Source: Massospora cicadina
Lineage: Eukaryota; Entomophthoromycota; Entomophthoromycetes; Entomophthorales; Entomophthoraceae
Direction: 5' to 3'
Assembly (NCBI GenBank): GCA_022478985.1
Contig: JAKSZP010017422.1
Location: 33,036 to 97,035 of the forward strand
DNA length: 64,000 bases
Part shown: one piece after another, positions 1 to 11,583 of the stretch
How positions within the stretch are numbered: position 1 is the first letter of the stretch
Layout: each line of letters opens with the position of its first letter
The notes under the pieces: generated by a model
What the model was told of the DNA's origin: nothing
Databases searched by the model: none
The model's input: only the letters and a program-made list of their open reading frames with translations
Position numbers and translations under genes: made by a program

Positions 1-825
1 TTACTTTTCATTGCTTTAACTAGCCAAAGTATTTTGATGGTTTGAATATATAAATAATACCTATCATATCTGGTGGATGCTCTTCAAATTCTAATGATTG
101 CAAAACCAAATTGGATTCTCAACCTATACAAAGTTCGATGACTAATCAACTTTAATCTACTAATTCTCATCACAGTTTGATATTGGAGGAAAATCTGATG
201 AGCTTAATTAATAAACGGCTCAGATTTGTACCGAATACTAAAATACCAGAGCCTTTGTAAGTTGCGGAAATAGTGATCTTGGTTTCAATAAGTTAAAAGG
301 GGATTATTAATTTGGTCTTTGATTGGTTGAGAAGGCGCCAAATTGTTCACGTGGGATTTTCAGACTCATCCTGTTAGGTTTAATTTATTGGGTCATACAG
401 CCGCTCGTTTACAATTCTTTCAGGCGGTGGTTAACTGATGAGTAATTCCACATTCGCTAAAATCCCGTGGTCATAAAGTGACTTCTTTGGAGTTAGATTG
501 ACGTATAGGAGTACCAATGGTAGAACAGCCTATTCCGAATTCCAAATAAGATCATGTTTACGAATTGGCCAATCAGAGTAGAAGACATCATGAGGCTTAA
601 ACAATTGGGATGGCTAACCACGCCAATAGAGCTGATTCTTGAATGGTCTGATTTGATGATGATAAGAGGAGAGTAAGCAAGTTGGGCCAGTACTTTGTAA
701 CTACCTTACACGCCAAGTATTTGGATACGGCCTCGTACGTGGAATTGCACATGTAGCTTTGATAGACAATTACGAAGTTTGAACTGTTATTTTAAATCGA
801 AGCAAACTCATTTTAGAAACAATTA
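1..825. other. Upstream region of the zinc-cluster gene
   Basis: I see no open frame of note and no repeat shared with the rest of the window. G+C is somewhat higher than in the retrotransposon regions. A CCAAT-box-like GGCCAATCAGA lies at 567-577, about 250 bp before the ATG at 826, and could belong to the promoter of that gene; no clear TATA box is visible. The stretch 270-450 reads weakly like decayed coding sequence, but I could not assign it. Confidence 0.35.
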
Positions 826-1680
826 ATGCTCACCTTTGAACGCTCCTGCGACAACTGCCGGCGTCTTAAGATTCGGTGTGACCGAGCCAAGCCGTGTTGC
901 AAGAATTGTACCAAGCGCGATGTAAGCTGTACGCGAAATAAACCCTTGCGGAAACGTGGTCCCAAGCCAAAGTATCCTTCAAAGTTCAAGCTACTCGTAT
1001 CTGCCAAGAGGCAGCGCCATCCCCTGGATTGCTACTCTCCCCCGAAGTCGTCAATGAGGATGAGCCGGAAGAGTATACGGATTACCTGGAGGATTCTACT
1101 ACCACTTCTGGAGGCGACAGCTTCTCCGAGACGGAGATTTATGAGGAGTCCTGCTCCTACAATCCAGATTCGGATGCCAAGTTTGATTTCCCATTTCTTC
1201 GTTCATCAAGCCTGGCTAGCATGTACTGCCACGCTGATGCGGATTCTCGAATTGACGCCCCGCAGGCAGTTTCCACTACAATAAAGGATGACTTGTCTCG
1301 CTTCGAACGGGAATTGCACAAGATGGTTCCTAATTCCCTGAGCGAGCAGCAGGCAGCCCATCTCGGCTATTACTTCAAGCATGTCCAGCCGCAGTTGCCA
1401 CTGCTATCATCCCAGCGGTTTCTAACTCTGGCCTCCGCTTTTCCTGATGACGAAGCTTTCCAGAACAGCCTGAAGCTTCTGGTTGTCGCGTTGTGCCAGG
1501 TGGCCTACCTGTTTTCCCTGAACCCCAGCCTCTTTCATCATTCCTATTTTAAATTTCCTCGTCCAGTCCAACCTGGACGTTATGTATATTTCCGAGGCGG
1601 CCCTCAATAAGTTGCCGCAAATCCTAAGCACCGCCCTTTTCGTGCTGATCCGTCACCACCTCGCCGCCACCTCCTTGTAG
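826..1680 (+). pseudogene. Broken Zn2Cys6 (fungal zinc-cluster) transcription factor, truncated
   Basis: The N-terminus is a textbook Gal4-type DNA-binding domain: Cys8, 11, 18, 25, 28 and 35 in the spacing CX2CX6CX6CX2CX6C, followed by a basic linker (RKRGPKPK). Members bind DNA in the nucleus and regulate transcription. The frame then moves: the DBD is in frame 1 to about 1000; an acidic, Ser/Thr-rich segment and the start of a helical middle region (…LGYYFKHVQPQLPLL…) continue in frame 3 to about 1545; a helical tail (…YISEAALNKLPQIL…) resumes in frame 1 and stops at a TAG at 1678-1680. No intron of suitable length and phase explains either switch. The usual middle homology region is several hundred residues, so the protein is also truncated. 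The ATG at 826 directly precedes the DBD. Probably a pseudogene; two sequencing errors are the alternative. The target is unknown. Confidence 0.8.
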
Positions 1681-4600
1681 ATGTGTATTATGTAAAATTA
1701 TGTCCGCTTGTGTTAATCCTATTATAGTTTAAGTTCAATAATCTGAGTTCAGGCTTGGGAGTGAAGCATCATTTCCCTTTCGGTTTGACGCCCTTTAACC
1801 ACAGTATAGGCATAGCCTAGTCAGGACCCATGCGGCCGCTATAATTCCTTAAAGCTAAGTGCGAACTTCGTTGGCCTTTTTGCATTCTTATATTTCGAAC
1901 CCCATCTTTACAATAAAGCTAGAAGTTCGCCAAACGTTGCTTGACTTTAAACCCAAAAACGCTTTGCTTAATCTTATTTTTTTAATTTGGTTGAAGTATT
2001 GGTTAAATTAAGGCACAAGTGTTTATATGGAATGTTGGTGCCTAGTAAAAATCTTTCTACAACTTTCCTTTGGGAGAATTCATCGGTAAAACTTTTCCGC
2101 GTTGGGTCGTAAGCTGATTCTGTGGCTCAGCAAAGTGCTGCCGTAGAAATTTATACAAGTGCCATATTATGAAATCTCTCGACCGCTTATAAAAATAGCT
2201 TGAGTTTAAATTTACGTTAGGCTTGACATGTACGTACCCTTCAACTCCTCCTTTATGCGTTAACCACAGTATGTAAAAGGTTAAATTGAGCCAGCAGAAC
2301 AAGATAATCAGAGTTAGTCATCAATTGGCATTGTACGAAGGAGCAAACATGAAATTAAACTATTTTGAAGCGGGCGGATGAATAGACCATAGATTTAGAT
2401 AATTTAGCAGAACTAGAGCATCCGATCTACTCATAGTTGTTTAAATACGACCATCAATGAAAACAGTTATGGTTTAGTTGAAGGAGCAGATTTAGGGATG
2501 ATATTAAAGCTTTACAATAGGTGTGGAATAAGGATATAGTTGGCGAGGTACCCGCTAATCAAACATTTCGATAAAAGTGTGTTAGGTATAGCTACATCAC
2601 GAGGTGAGTTGAGCAAAGCTTTTGAGTATGTATGGATCGACTCCAATACCCAACCCATAACAGCACAAGTGCTTAAATTATATTTATTAAAAGCTATTTA
2701 ATAAGTTACAGATCAATTACAAAAGTAAAATTAGAAGTTTACATCTTTTAGTATCATCCAACTTGCAGCTGCTTTATTAAAAAGGCAGTTAGAAGAAATT
2801 ATGATTACAAATGTCATGCGATGAACCTCATGCAGGAATAATTTTTTATATCGAATCGTTGCAAGGCTAAAAGTAAACTGTAGCATAAAGTTACTAGAGG
2901 CAACAAACTTTTTATCGAAGCTGCAAACTAATTAATAATCAATGTAACAAACTAATTATTGATTTATCAAAACTTAAGTTGAGCCTTTTTAAGCCACACT
3001 TGACGAGAGTTCACTATAAATTACAGTTTATTTATAGTATTTATATCTGGCCAAGTGATAGATACTGTTATTTGGTATTAGGCAAAGTATTTTAGTTTCA
3101 ATTTAATCTTTTTTGAGTGTGCAATCTAAGATGACGCCTTTGAGATTAACCATGCATAGATTTTAAATCAGTATTTAAGGGTCTACGCAAGTACTAATCG
3201 ATTGTGTGAGACCTTCAAACACTTATTTAACTTAATAGATTAAAAGTTGGCTTTGCTATGTTAGATAAAATAATTAGCTTACCCAGCTGAATACCTAACT
3301 TCAGCTTGCTACATTAGTTGAAATATTTTTTACATCTGTTGAAAAAATCCAACCTGAAATCTAAATTGAATGTACAATCTAAGGTTGTATACTTTTGATT
3401 AGTACTCGTAAAATTACCCGTAAATTAATTAAATTAAACTAGTAACAATTGTAGTTAGGCTTCAGACTTTAGGAAATTCTGGATAATTTTGAGTAAACTA
3501 ATCTCATTATTACAGAACTATATATATGGGAGATTTCAAATCTATCAATCTGCAGATCACAAAAATATTTAATACTGATTTTCTATTTTCCTATTACCAG
3601 AATAGAGATAGAGATCTTTTTTCCACTATATTTTATACAGTATTTTAAAAGTTTTTAAACTTTACATTTTTTTAATTCTATATTTTACTTTATCAATATT
3701 TTCTCCCATATACCTAGACCTGGCTCGTGAGCTTTTTAAATTCCACTAATCTCCAGGGGATATTCATTCTAAATGTTACAGAACTTAGTGAAATCATGGT
3801 TCACCTAGCACCAGCCATCATAAAGTTTATAACATATTGAAGCTATATATTAAAGTGTTTTTCTGCACCAAATAGGCTGGAATTTGTAAGCAATCATTTA
3901 CTTTCATTCATGTATCTCTGTATGGGACAAGCACATAATAAAGTTGACTTTGGACTTATTGATTATTGGCTTGAAGCTTAAATACTTGGTAATATAATTA
4001 TAAAGTAACACATAACAGCGATTGGTTTTTTCAGTACCCTAACAGGGCTGCAAAGTGCTGGCATAAAATTAAACTACCTTTCAACTATTGACAAGATTAG
4101 AAAATTTAGCCTCCCCATCAATTCCAAATTTTACACTACAATTTAAGAGATGAATTTCAAAATGTTCCAATTTTGGAACATATCTATGTCACTAAATCTT
4201 TAAGTTGATTCAATGAACCTGTTGATATGTGGAAGCAAATCAGAGATTTTTTTATTATGAAAGATATGACAAACAACTAACCGTCTGCTAATCACCGCCC
4301 CTAGAAAGCCAAACTACAATGCAATGCTATAGCACAACCACCTTACTTTGATCAGGAAATTTTTCTTTCAAAATATTGCTTATTTGGCTGATCATTGCAA
4401 GCAACTTTAGCTAAAATATCCAGAAAAAGCAATTAGAATAATAACATGGAAGGTATAACAAAAGTGGTATATCTTACATATTATAACATTACTATCACCC
4501 TACAAATTTTCAATTAAAAACAGTGAACTTTTAAACAAGTGCAACAACTGCGTTGGTTGATACAAGACCAAGCCCCACAGAAAAATATCTGGCTCTTGAA

Positions 4601-5064
4601 CTGCAATTAAACTGGTCATATAAAATACATTATATATCCAAGTGTTACCAGTGCCAAACTATTTACCATAAACATTTTTTATAAAGATAATCAATATCTT
4701 GCATACTCTTCATCAAAAATAGGTTATTTATAAGCACAATCCAAAGATTAATTAAGACCAGTGATTTACTTAAAGATGACCTTTGGAGCAATAAATTAAT
4801 CAACCATCAGCAATTTCTGTTGCTTATCAAGGCATATACATCCTAAAAATTCTGAGGATATGGAATATGAAGTGGCTAACAAGGAAACCCCTAAGTGAGT
4901 GAAAAATAAAACCTTACAAACAAAACTAAAAAGAGGTAAAAAGTACTCTATGGAATATCTACAGAGAAATATAGCAAGCCTCAAAACTAACTACAACTTT
5001 TAAAGTGCATTTACTTTCCCTAAGATTGTACAAGGATACCAGTATCAGCAACACTGAAGGGGTC
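1681..5064. other. AT-rich intergenic sequence, no gene recognised
   Basis: This stretch has short open frames only and no recognisable protein motif. The tract 1681-2330 is moderately G+C and may be the former 3' flank of the zinc-cluster gene. From 2340 on the sequence is very AT-rich. A short phrase near 4640-4680 resembles the C-x2-C half of an integrase zinc finger, but nothing around it supports this. The last bases (5060-5064, gggtc) form the left target-site duplication of element E1. Confidence 0.4.
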
Positions 5065-5676
5065 TGTTAAAGATACAACTAGGATAACTGAAAATACTCT
5101 AGATCAAGATTTGATATCTCAGTCTAATAAGATAGAGAAATCTAAACCTAATATTTCTGATTCTCAATTTGACCAAAGAAAGACTCTTTGGAGTTATCAA
5201 CCTCCTAAATTTAACCAACCCAAAGAAACTCAGTAATTTGAGATGGCCAGGCAGTTCAAAATAACTAATCATTTTGAAAGGGCTAGGCCTTGTTAAAAAA
5301 GGTCAATCACATCTAACTATAATTCTATTAGATATGATCATCACAATTATTATAATAATAATGATAATCAATAATATTGGTCCTCTAGTAGGAAATTTTT
5401 ACCTCGGGCAGATCAAGGAAATCCTTGCAAAGAACCACTACATTTTCCCTATAAATATCTTTAGTCTTTAATTAATAAAGTACCTAAATTCTCATCTCAT
5501 ATAGTTTAATTTTGGTCTATTTGCTTATAGGATTCTGTAATTCCAATTGGAACCAACTATAGCAACATAACTAATAAATTCATTGCAATTGTGTCAATCT
5601 TCACTAGATTCATGGAACTAGTAATTTTGTAGCCTTTGTTGCACCTGCTTATAGAATTTCTCATGAAATCCCAATA
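5065..5676 (+). repeat. E1 5' LTR
   Basis: This 612-bp copy is highly similar to 11566-12175. It begins TGTTAAAG… and ends …CCCAATA, probably from an ancestral TG…CA. It should hold the element's promoter and polyadenylation signals; several AATAAA-like runs occur near 5470-5480, but I cannot fix a transcription start. Confidence 0.93.
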
Positions 5677-5677
5677 C

Positions 5678-5694
5678 TGGTGCTCCCTGCCAGG
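5678..5694 (+). promoter_or_regulatory. E1 primer binding site
   Basis: TGGTGCTCCCTGCCAGG starts one base after the 5' LTR. It begins with the TGG that pairs with the CCA tail of a tRNA. Its reverse complement folds naturally as a tRNA 3' end: T-stem strand CTGGC, acceptor strand AGGGAGC, discriminator A, then CCA. The primer would be a tRNA starting GCTCCCT; the amino acid is not determinable here. Confidence 0.75.
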
Positions 5695-5733
5695 TCTGCT
5701 TCCAAGGCTATCTGGTGAAAATATACTTTCACA

Positions 5734-7640
5734 ATGATTAATTCATATAGCAAAGCGAGTTCCTCTTCTGAGGAATCTATGAGTATCTCCCAATGGGTAC
5801 ACTCAAACTGACAAGATTTTCCTTCAGCTAATATCAGCCATATTCAATTTAAAGCTTTTATGGACTTGACCATTGAGGGCCCTGGCCAAAATAATTATCA
5901 GATTCAAGCTGTTAATGTAGAGGGAACTGTCAAAGGCTTGATAAGAGGGGCTATCCAGCCTGGTGCTCATCCTAATCATGACTGAACATCTAAAGCTGCT
6001 GACAATATGATGAGTTTATACAATTGAGCAGTGTTACAGCCTACTGAAGTTGGTGTGGCTAGAACTGAACAGTACCTTCAGCATTACGTACATCCTGCTA
6101 TATATCATGTACTCCAGATCCTGGGTTTGCATCACCTCAAGATTCAATGCCAGTTGACTCTGGTGCAACAATTTTACTCTCAACTATCCTCATTCTATGA
6201 GACATCATCTAACTTTGGATGGGATAATTGGGAAGCAATTATCAATAATAGAAGAGAGACCAATGAACTTCATAATTAATTAGTGAGAATAGACAATGGC
6301 GTTGTGGCCTACATTGGATAAGGAATCTTATAACAAGTTAGTGATGCTGCTACACCCATGCAAAACAGAATCTCTAACCTTGAAGCTGAGATTATGAGAC
6401 AGTTGGGAATATTGCAAGCCCAAAATGATGACCGCTTCAAGGAACTTGACGTGCTCCTCCAACAACTGATCTGAGTTGTGGATACAATTCAAGAAGGTGA
6501 ATCTAGCCCTGCTGGTTCTCAAGGATCTCCAGGCCCACCTAGTTCTCCGTTGGTAACTCTGGGACCACCAGGGGAACGTGGTCCTCCTGGTCCAATGGGT
6601 CAACAAGGCCCTCTGGGTCCTTCAGGAAGGGATGGGTCACAAGGACCCCCGGGACCTCCAGGTCCCCCAGGCTCCTTGCTTCCAACGTCCAATTCTGAAC
6701 CTTCCATGCTCTTAGTATCTTGAGTACAAGCATTAGAAACCCAAATCTGAGCAATAGCTCAAGGGCATTTTCTATCCTTGGAAGGTCTTCCAACTGATCT
6801 AAACTACTCCTTAATCAATTTACTGGATGGTGTTGAAAATGCACATCAGCTATTTGATGTAAATCAAACTACTCAAGAAACCCAGTTTGCCTCTTTAACA
6901 GCATCCATTGAGCGGTTGGCTGCTAAATGTGAAGTACTTGAGACCAAGCAAAATGAGCAGTTGTCTACACTTACCAACTTAACCCAAGCGCCTACAAATG
7001 ACCATCTCAACCAATGGGTCTAAAATCTACAAGATGACATGAACTACTTAAGACAACAAATTGATCAAGTTTCTCCTCAAGCCCATTTTACAGAGTCTGA
7101 ACCCTCCGAGGCTGGACCTATCACAGTATCAGGTGTACGCGTTTTGAACATGGAACCCACCCTCTTCAAAATTATCTTCAAAGATAAGTTTGAACTGGGT
7201 GAAGGTAACATCCATTCTTTCCTTTTCATATATAAACGCGCTATGGATGGAGCTACTGATCATCAGAAGGTCCACCACATCATCTCTTTTTTAAGTCAGT
7301 TCATGCAAGAGATCATGGTTCCTCATCTAAAGGTCTGTACTACTTGGGCTCAAGTGAAAACTTCCCTCATCAAGGAATTTGGGAGCAACCAAATCCTCTC
7401 CAACCAAAAGCAGGCCTTTATGAATATTCAAATCAAACAAGGAGAGTCTGTCCAGGATTTTGCAAAACAAATCTACCATGAGGCCTAAACTCTTGCCACT
7501 TGCAACTGAATTACTGTTGACAATGCTATATCAGCTGTAATGAGTGCATTCACTTCTCGCACTCAGTTATTATTAATTCTGAAGTCCCAAAATAAAAATT
7601 CAGCTCCATTATTAACATTAAGGAAGCATTTATGGAAATC
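5734..7640 (+). pseudogene. E1 gag (capsid) with collagen-like insert
   Basis: One frame from the ATG at 5734 can be read to about 7640 with no detectable indel, broken by 12 stops (TGA at 5809, 5983, 6025, 6472, 6721, 6748, 7507; TAA at 6277, 6319, 6331, 7021, 7486; no TAG). In order it shows an N-terminal domain shared with E4 gag (motif …GLIRGAIQPG…), a heptad-like helix before 6478, the Gly-X-Y tract 6514-6678, a second helical stretch, then the retrotransposon capsid domain (…WAQVKTSLIKEFGSNQ…, KQGESVQDFAKQI) at 7140-7640. Gag proteins assemble the particle in which reverse transcription occurs. The frame shifts near 7630 into the zinc-knuckle/PR frame. Identification is firm; the insert is the odd part. 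Confidence 0.88.
6514..6678 (+). other. Collagen-like Gly-X-Y tract inside E1 gag
   Basis: In the gag frame there are three Gly-X-Y triplets (6514-6540), a seven-residue break, then 13 uninterrupted triplets (6562-6678), rich in GPP and including GER, GPM, GQQ and GRD. Such runs form collagen triple helices in known proteins. Heptad-like helices lie on both sides, an arrangement seen in trimeric fibre proteins. No stop or indel falls inside the tract. The gags of E2, E4 and E5 have no equivalent. The function in a gag is unknown; trimerisation or a surface stalk is inference. Confidence 0.9.
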
Positions 7641-8431
7641 TCTAATGGGGTGGTACATCTGACCTCCTCTAGTAACCCTTGTTCTCACATCCATGCAATG
7701 CCACCTAAACCTAAATCCAAGGTAAATAAGGAGCCATGTACTTATTGTGGTCTCATGGGTCATGTGGTGTCTCAATGTTGGAAAAAACAGGCAGAGGAGT
7801 CAAAAAGAGGAGTCAGCATAGGGCATGAGGCTCCCTGTGCTGACCTACCTCAGGTGCCTCAGTCAAAATCTTTTGATTCTTCTACAGATTATGTGGTATC
7901 TGCTCCTAGTGAGCTTGATATCCCTGATGAATTATCCAACAAAGACACTATTTCTGCTTATGCTTATGCTTCTTATTCTACTTCTAATTCTAATCCATTG
8001 ATTAATCCCTCGGTGTTTTCTATCCCAAACTTTGGATCTGATGTGACCCAGGTGGAAGTCATTGTGCATAAGGTAAAAGTTTTGGCTATCATTGATATGG
8101 GCTCGCCCATCAATGTAATCTCATCCAAACTTATGAAGAAGATCAAATTGGCGCCAGACTTGAACCATTCCCAAGATTACAGAACTGCTGGACCTTCCTA
8201 CACTAAATCTATAGAAGCCTATTCCTTGCTTATGATGCGCTTTGGGAAGCTGGTTGTGTCCACCCCTGCAGTGATATTGGATAACAACTGCTACGATCTG
8301 ATCTTGGGAACTAAATTTCTCACCAATTTTGATGCGATCATCAGTCTTAAGGACAAATACCTATCTTTAATTGGGTACCAGGTACCTTTAATTCTACATG
8401 ATGTTCCCAATACCAAAGGCAAACTTAAGTG
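7632..8431 (+). pseudogene. E1 nucleocapsid zinc knuckle and aspartic protease
   Basis: This 266-codon open segment follows gag in another frame. It carries a CCHC zinc knuckle (Cys at 7737 and 7746, His at 7761, Cys at 7776; C-x2-C-x4-H-x4-C) that would bind RNA. A retropepsin-like core follows: AIIDMGSPINVIS at about 8085-8125 and …DLILGTKFL… near 8300. The expected catalytic Asp-Thr/Ser-Gly reads Asp-Met-Gly (8094-8102), one C-to-T step from DTG. The segment ends at TGA 8429-8431 where arginine (CGA) is plausible. A frameshift or recoding site between gag and this frame may be original; decay hides it. Confidence 0.85.
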
Positions 8432-8869
8432 ACGTGTCTGCTTACTGAAATACCCCACTTCTATCTCACGTCTCAAATACCAAATCCTGGGTCCAAGTAC
8501 TATACTTCCACCTCCATCAGTTTGTGCCACCGAGGGTATGCTGCTATATTCTCGCTCTCCATTTACCATTTCCCCTAAAGCTCAAGTCATCATTAATACA
8601 GAAGTTCAAGTACTTGTACCCAGTGATCATGTGTTGGAGATCTTTGGTAACCCAAATCCTTCTCATTTGGAGGCTTTACCTTGCCCTGGCATACTTGATC
8701 CTGCCTACAATGAAACTGTTTTGGTTCTATTGGCTAATCTCACTTCTCAATCAATGCAATTGAATCACAATAATCCCATTGCCTATGTGAGGGCCTACTC
8801 CTGTGAGTGACTTATTGTCCATCTCAGGATGTGGAGATCTGCGTGAATTTGAACTGGAAAATCCCCCTG

Positions 8870-10309
8870 TCATTTCCAGAATTGACATCAAATTTTGGGG
8901 ATTCACTCACTTCAGAATAACAGCTGGAGGCTGAGGCTCTGATTGAAGAATATGCAGATATCTTTGCTCAAGGTCCTGGAGATTTTGGCCTAATGAAAGA
9001 GGTACAGCATCAGGTAAAAACTGGAGATACTCCCCCTATCTGAGCTCAACCATATCGCAAATTCAAAGTTGAGGAGGCTCAGGTCTCAGTGGAGCTGAAG
9101 CAACTTCTCGATGCTGGACTATTAACGCCTTCTAAAAGTCCGTGGGCTTTCCCTCTACTACTCATCTGGAAGAAAGATGGGGGCCACCGAGTAGTTATGG
9201 ACTATCATCAACTTAATGCTGTTACTCAAAATTCTTATCCTCTTCCTTGTATAGATAATTACTTGAGGCTATTGTCTGGGTCCCTATTTCTCAGCTATGG
9301 ACCTTGCAAGCAGTTATTGGCAAATTAATCTTGCCCTAGAAGACCGTCAAAAATGTGCTTTGATCTCTAGTGAGGGGCTATTTGAGCCTACTCATATGCT
9401 GCAGGGGCTTTGTAATGCCCCTGCTACGTTTCAACGAGCCATGGATGGCTTATTTGGGGATTTGAAGCTTTCATGTGTTTTAGTTTATCTAGATGATGTT
9501 GCTGTTTTTTCACGCACTTTTAATGAGCATTTGGCTCATTGAAGGAAGTTTTTGGCTGACTGCGTCGTGCTTCTCTTGAGCTTAAACCATCAAATTGTGC
9601 TTTTTTTAAGAATGAGATGGAATTTTTAGGGCATAAAGTTATTCATGAAGGTATTCTACCCTTATCTAATAAGGTACAAGCTATTTTGGACATGCCTATT
9701 CCTAAAATCTTGCGCAATATCCAGGTATTTTTAGGATTTGTCAGTTATTATCAACGATTTATCTCCCATTTTGCAGAAATTGCAGAGCCTTTAGTTTATT
9801 TATTGCATAAAGAAGTTCCTTTTGTATGGGAAGACTCCCAGCAACAACCATCTAGTACTAAAAAAGACTCCCAGCAACAATCATTCAATCTTTTGCGCCA
9901 AGCCCTAATGAGTGCACCTATCTTATACCATCCTGACTTTTACAAACCCTTTATTCTATTTAATGATGCCAGTGATATGGCTATTGGAGCCATTCTGGCT
10001 CAACATGATACCAATATGGTCAATCACCCCATTGCATACTATAGTAAAACCCTGTCTAAGGCTGAACGCAATTATAGTGCTACTGAGAGAGAATGCCTCG
10101 CTGTTTTGGCTGCTATCAAGCACTTCCGCCCCTATCTATATAGCAAGCATTTCACTATTGTGACGGATCACGCTTCCCTGGAGTGGTTGCAACAAATGAA
10201 GGATCCTGATGGGCGCTTAGCCAGATGGGCGTTAAAGATCCAAAATTATAATTTTATTATTCAACATCGCGCTGGGGCTATACATCAAAACGCTGATGGT
10301 CTTTCTTGA
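8870..10309 (+). pseudogene. E1 reverse transcriptase and RNase H
   Basis: The RT begins after a linker (…EEYADIFAQGPGDFG…, 8937 on). DGGHRVVMDYHQLN lies at about 9175-9215, the …LASSYWQI… motif after a frame change near 9295, [14 protein letters not shown] at about 9408-9445, and the active site YLDD at 9487-9498, still intact. A further frameshift near 9560 leads into EFLGHKV and FLGFVSYYQRFI. RNase H follows (…NDASDMAIGAIL… near 9960-10000, YSATERECLAVL, TDHASLEWLQ near 10165-10195) and ends …NADGLS then TGA at 10307. Stops at 8918 (TAA for a likely Gln) and 9041 (TGA for a likely Arg) interrupt the lead-in. This enzyme copies element RNA into DNA in the particle. Confidence 0.93.
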
Positions 10310-11583
10310 TTGCCTATCTTAACATTATTCTCTGCAGAGGAAGATCGCATTTATGACCTGATTGGTAGACCTGAGCTCTGGTTCCGTGAATCTAAGGATG
10401 TTGTCTCAAAGTTACAATCCTTAACTGAAGACACCCAGGTCATTGAAGATTCACTATACAAAAAGTTGGGATCTAAGTGGTTGCCCTTTATTTAGCCTTC
10501 TGTGAGGACTGACACTATCATGGAGGCCCACCAAACTGTAGGTCATAGAGCTGTCGCTTGACCCTCCAATGGTTAAAGAATCATTGTTACTGAGATAACA
10601 TGCTGGAATCTGTACATGATGTGCTAAAGTCATGCCTTAAATGCCATCAACAACATGGAGGAAATCCAATATTCCAACGCCAAATTATAGGACCTTCCAA
10701 ACCCTTCTCTACTGTGAGTATTGATGTGGTGGGCCCTCTCCCTATGTACACCTATAGACATCGATTTATTCTATTAGCTATTGATTATTTCTCTAAATGG
10801 ATTGAAGCTATCTCAGTCTTCACGCTCACCACCAAGGCTACGGCATCTTTTCTTTTTAAACAAGTTTACACCAGGCATGGCAGCCCAAAAGTCCTGTTAT
10901 TGGATAATGGGACTAATTTCATATCTCAGGTGGTAGCTGAGCTTACCAAATTAATGGGTACCTACCAGTCATTCACATCCTCATATAATCCTTTCACAAA
11001 TGGTGCCATCAAATGAGCCAATGGTACCCTCATAGCCATTCTTCAAAAGATGGCTTCCAATGATCCTAGTAGGTGGAACCTTTACTTATCCAGTGAAATG
11101 TTAGTTTATAGAGTTAGCTACCTTTGTATTATTGGAATATCTCCATTTAAAGCTTTATATGATCAGGAACCTATCCTCCCTTCAAGTGTATAACCTATAC
11201 TTGAAGAGACTACCCCACAAACCACTGATTTAGCGATGAGGAGACTGGCTGATAAAATAATATGATTACAAGCATTAGCTTCAAGTTCTCTTGACGCTAC
11301 CTCCTTGAAGGAAGGAACCCAAACCACTGCTAGTAGACCTACGCTACCAGAATATCAAGTTAAAGACCTTGTACTCTTCTACCATCATAGGCCTGGAGGA
11401 AGAATTCAAAAACTGAACCCCTTATGGGCTGATCCTTATCATATTATCTATTTTCAGGGTGTTGAGTACTCCATTGCCTCTATTGATACTGGTACTGTTA
11501 TCAATAGAGTGCATAGTAGGTTTATTTGCAAGTATGTGCCCCCTAGGCAAGATCTTGGGGGGAATTGTTGGAGATATAACTAG
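10310..11583 (+). pseudogene. E1 integrase
   Basis: A decayed HHCC zinc finger lies at about 10520-10640 (MEAHQTVGH… and CLKCHQQH). The DDE core has its first Asp in SIDVVGPLP (about 10720-10740) and its second in LLLDNGTNF (about 10895-10920). The third position is damaged: the codons at 11011-11016 read Lys-stop where Glu-Arg is expected before ANGTL. The C-terminal module reads …DLVLFYHHRPGG… and …PLWADPYHII… (a GPY/F-type module with Asp for Gly) and ends …INRVHSRFICKYVPP… beside the 3' LTR. Integrase inserts the cDNA into the genome. No chromodomain is seen. Confidence 0.92.
11557..11565 (+). promoter_or_regulatory. E1 polypurine tract
   Basis: GGGGGGAA lies directly before the TG of the 3' LTR, in the position that primes plus-strand DNA synthesis. 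It overlaps the last codons of the pol frame. Confidence 0.8.

Noticed and set aside
4560..4990. Integrase zinc-finger remnant (CYQCQ) and a 62-codon - strand ORF
   Set aside because: A single C-x2-C phrase with no flanking domain motifs in AT-rich DNA is not enough.
6328..6793. ORFs on the - strand opposite the collagen tract
   Set aside because: They are shadows of the Gly-Pro-rich coding strand.
5734..7640. TGA recoded as arginine or another amino acid in E1
   Set aside because: TAA also occurs at glutamine positions, frameshifts exist elsewhere in the element, catalytic residues are lost in sister elements, and the zinc-cluster gene uses ordinary codons. Mutational decay explains all of it.
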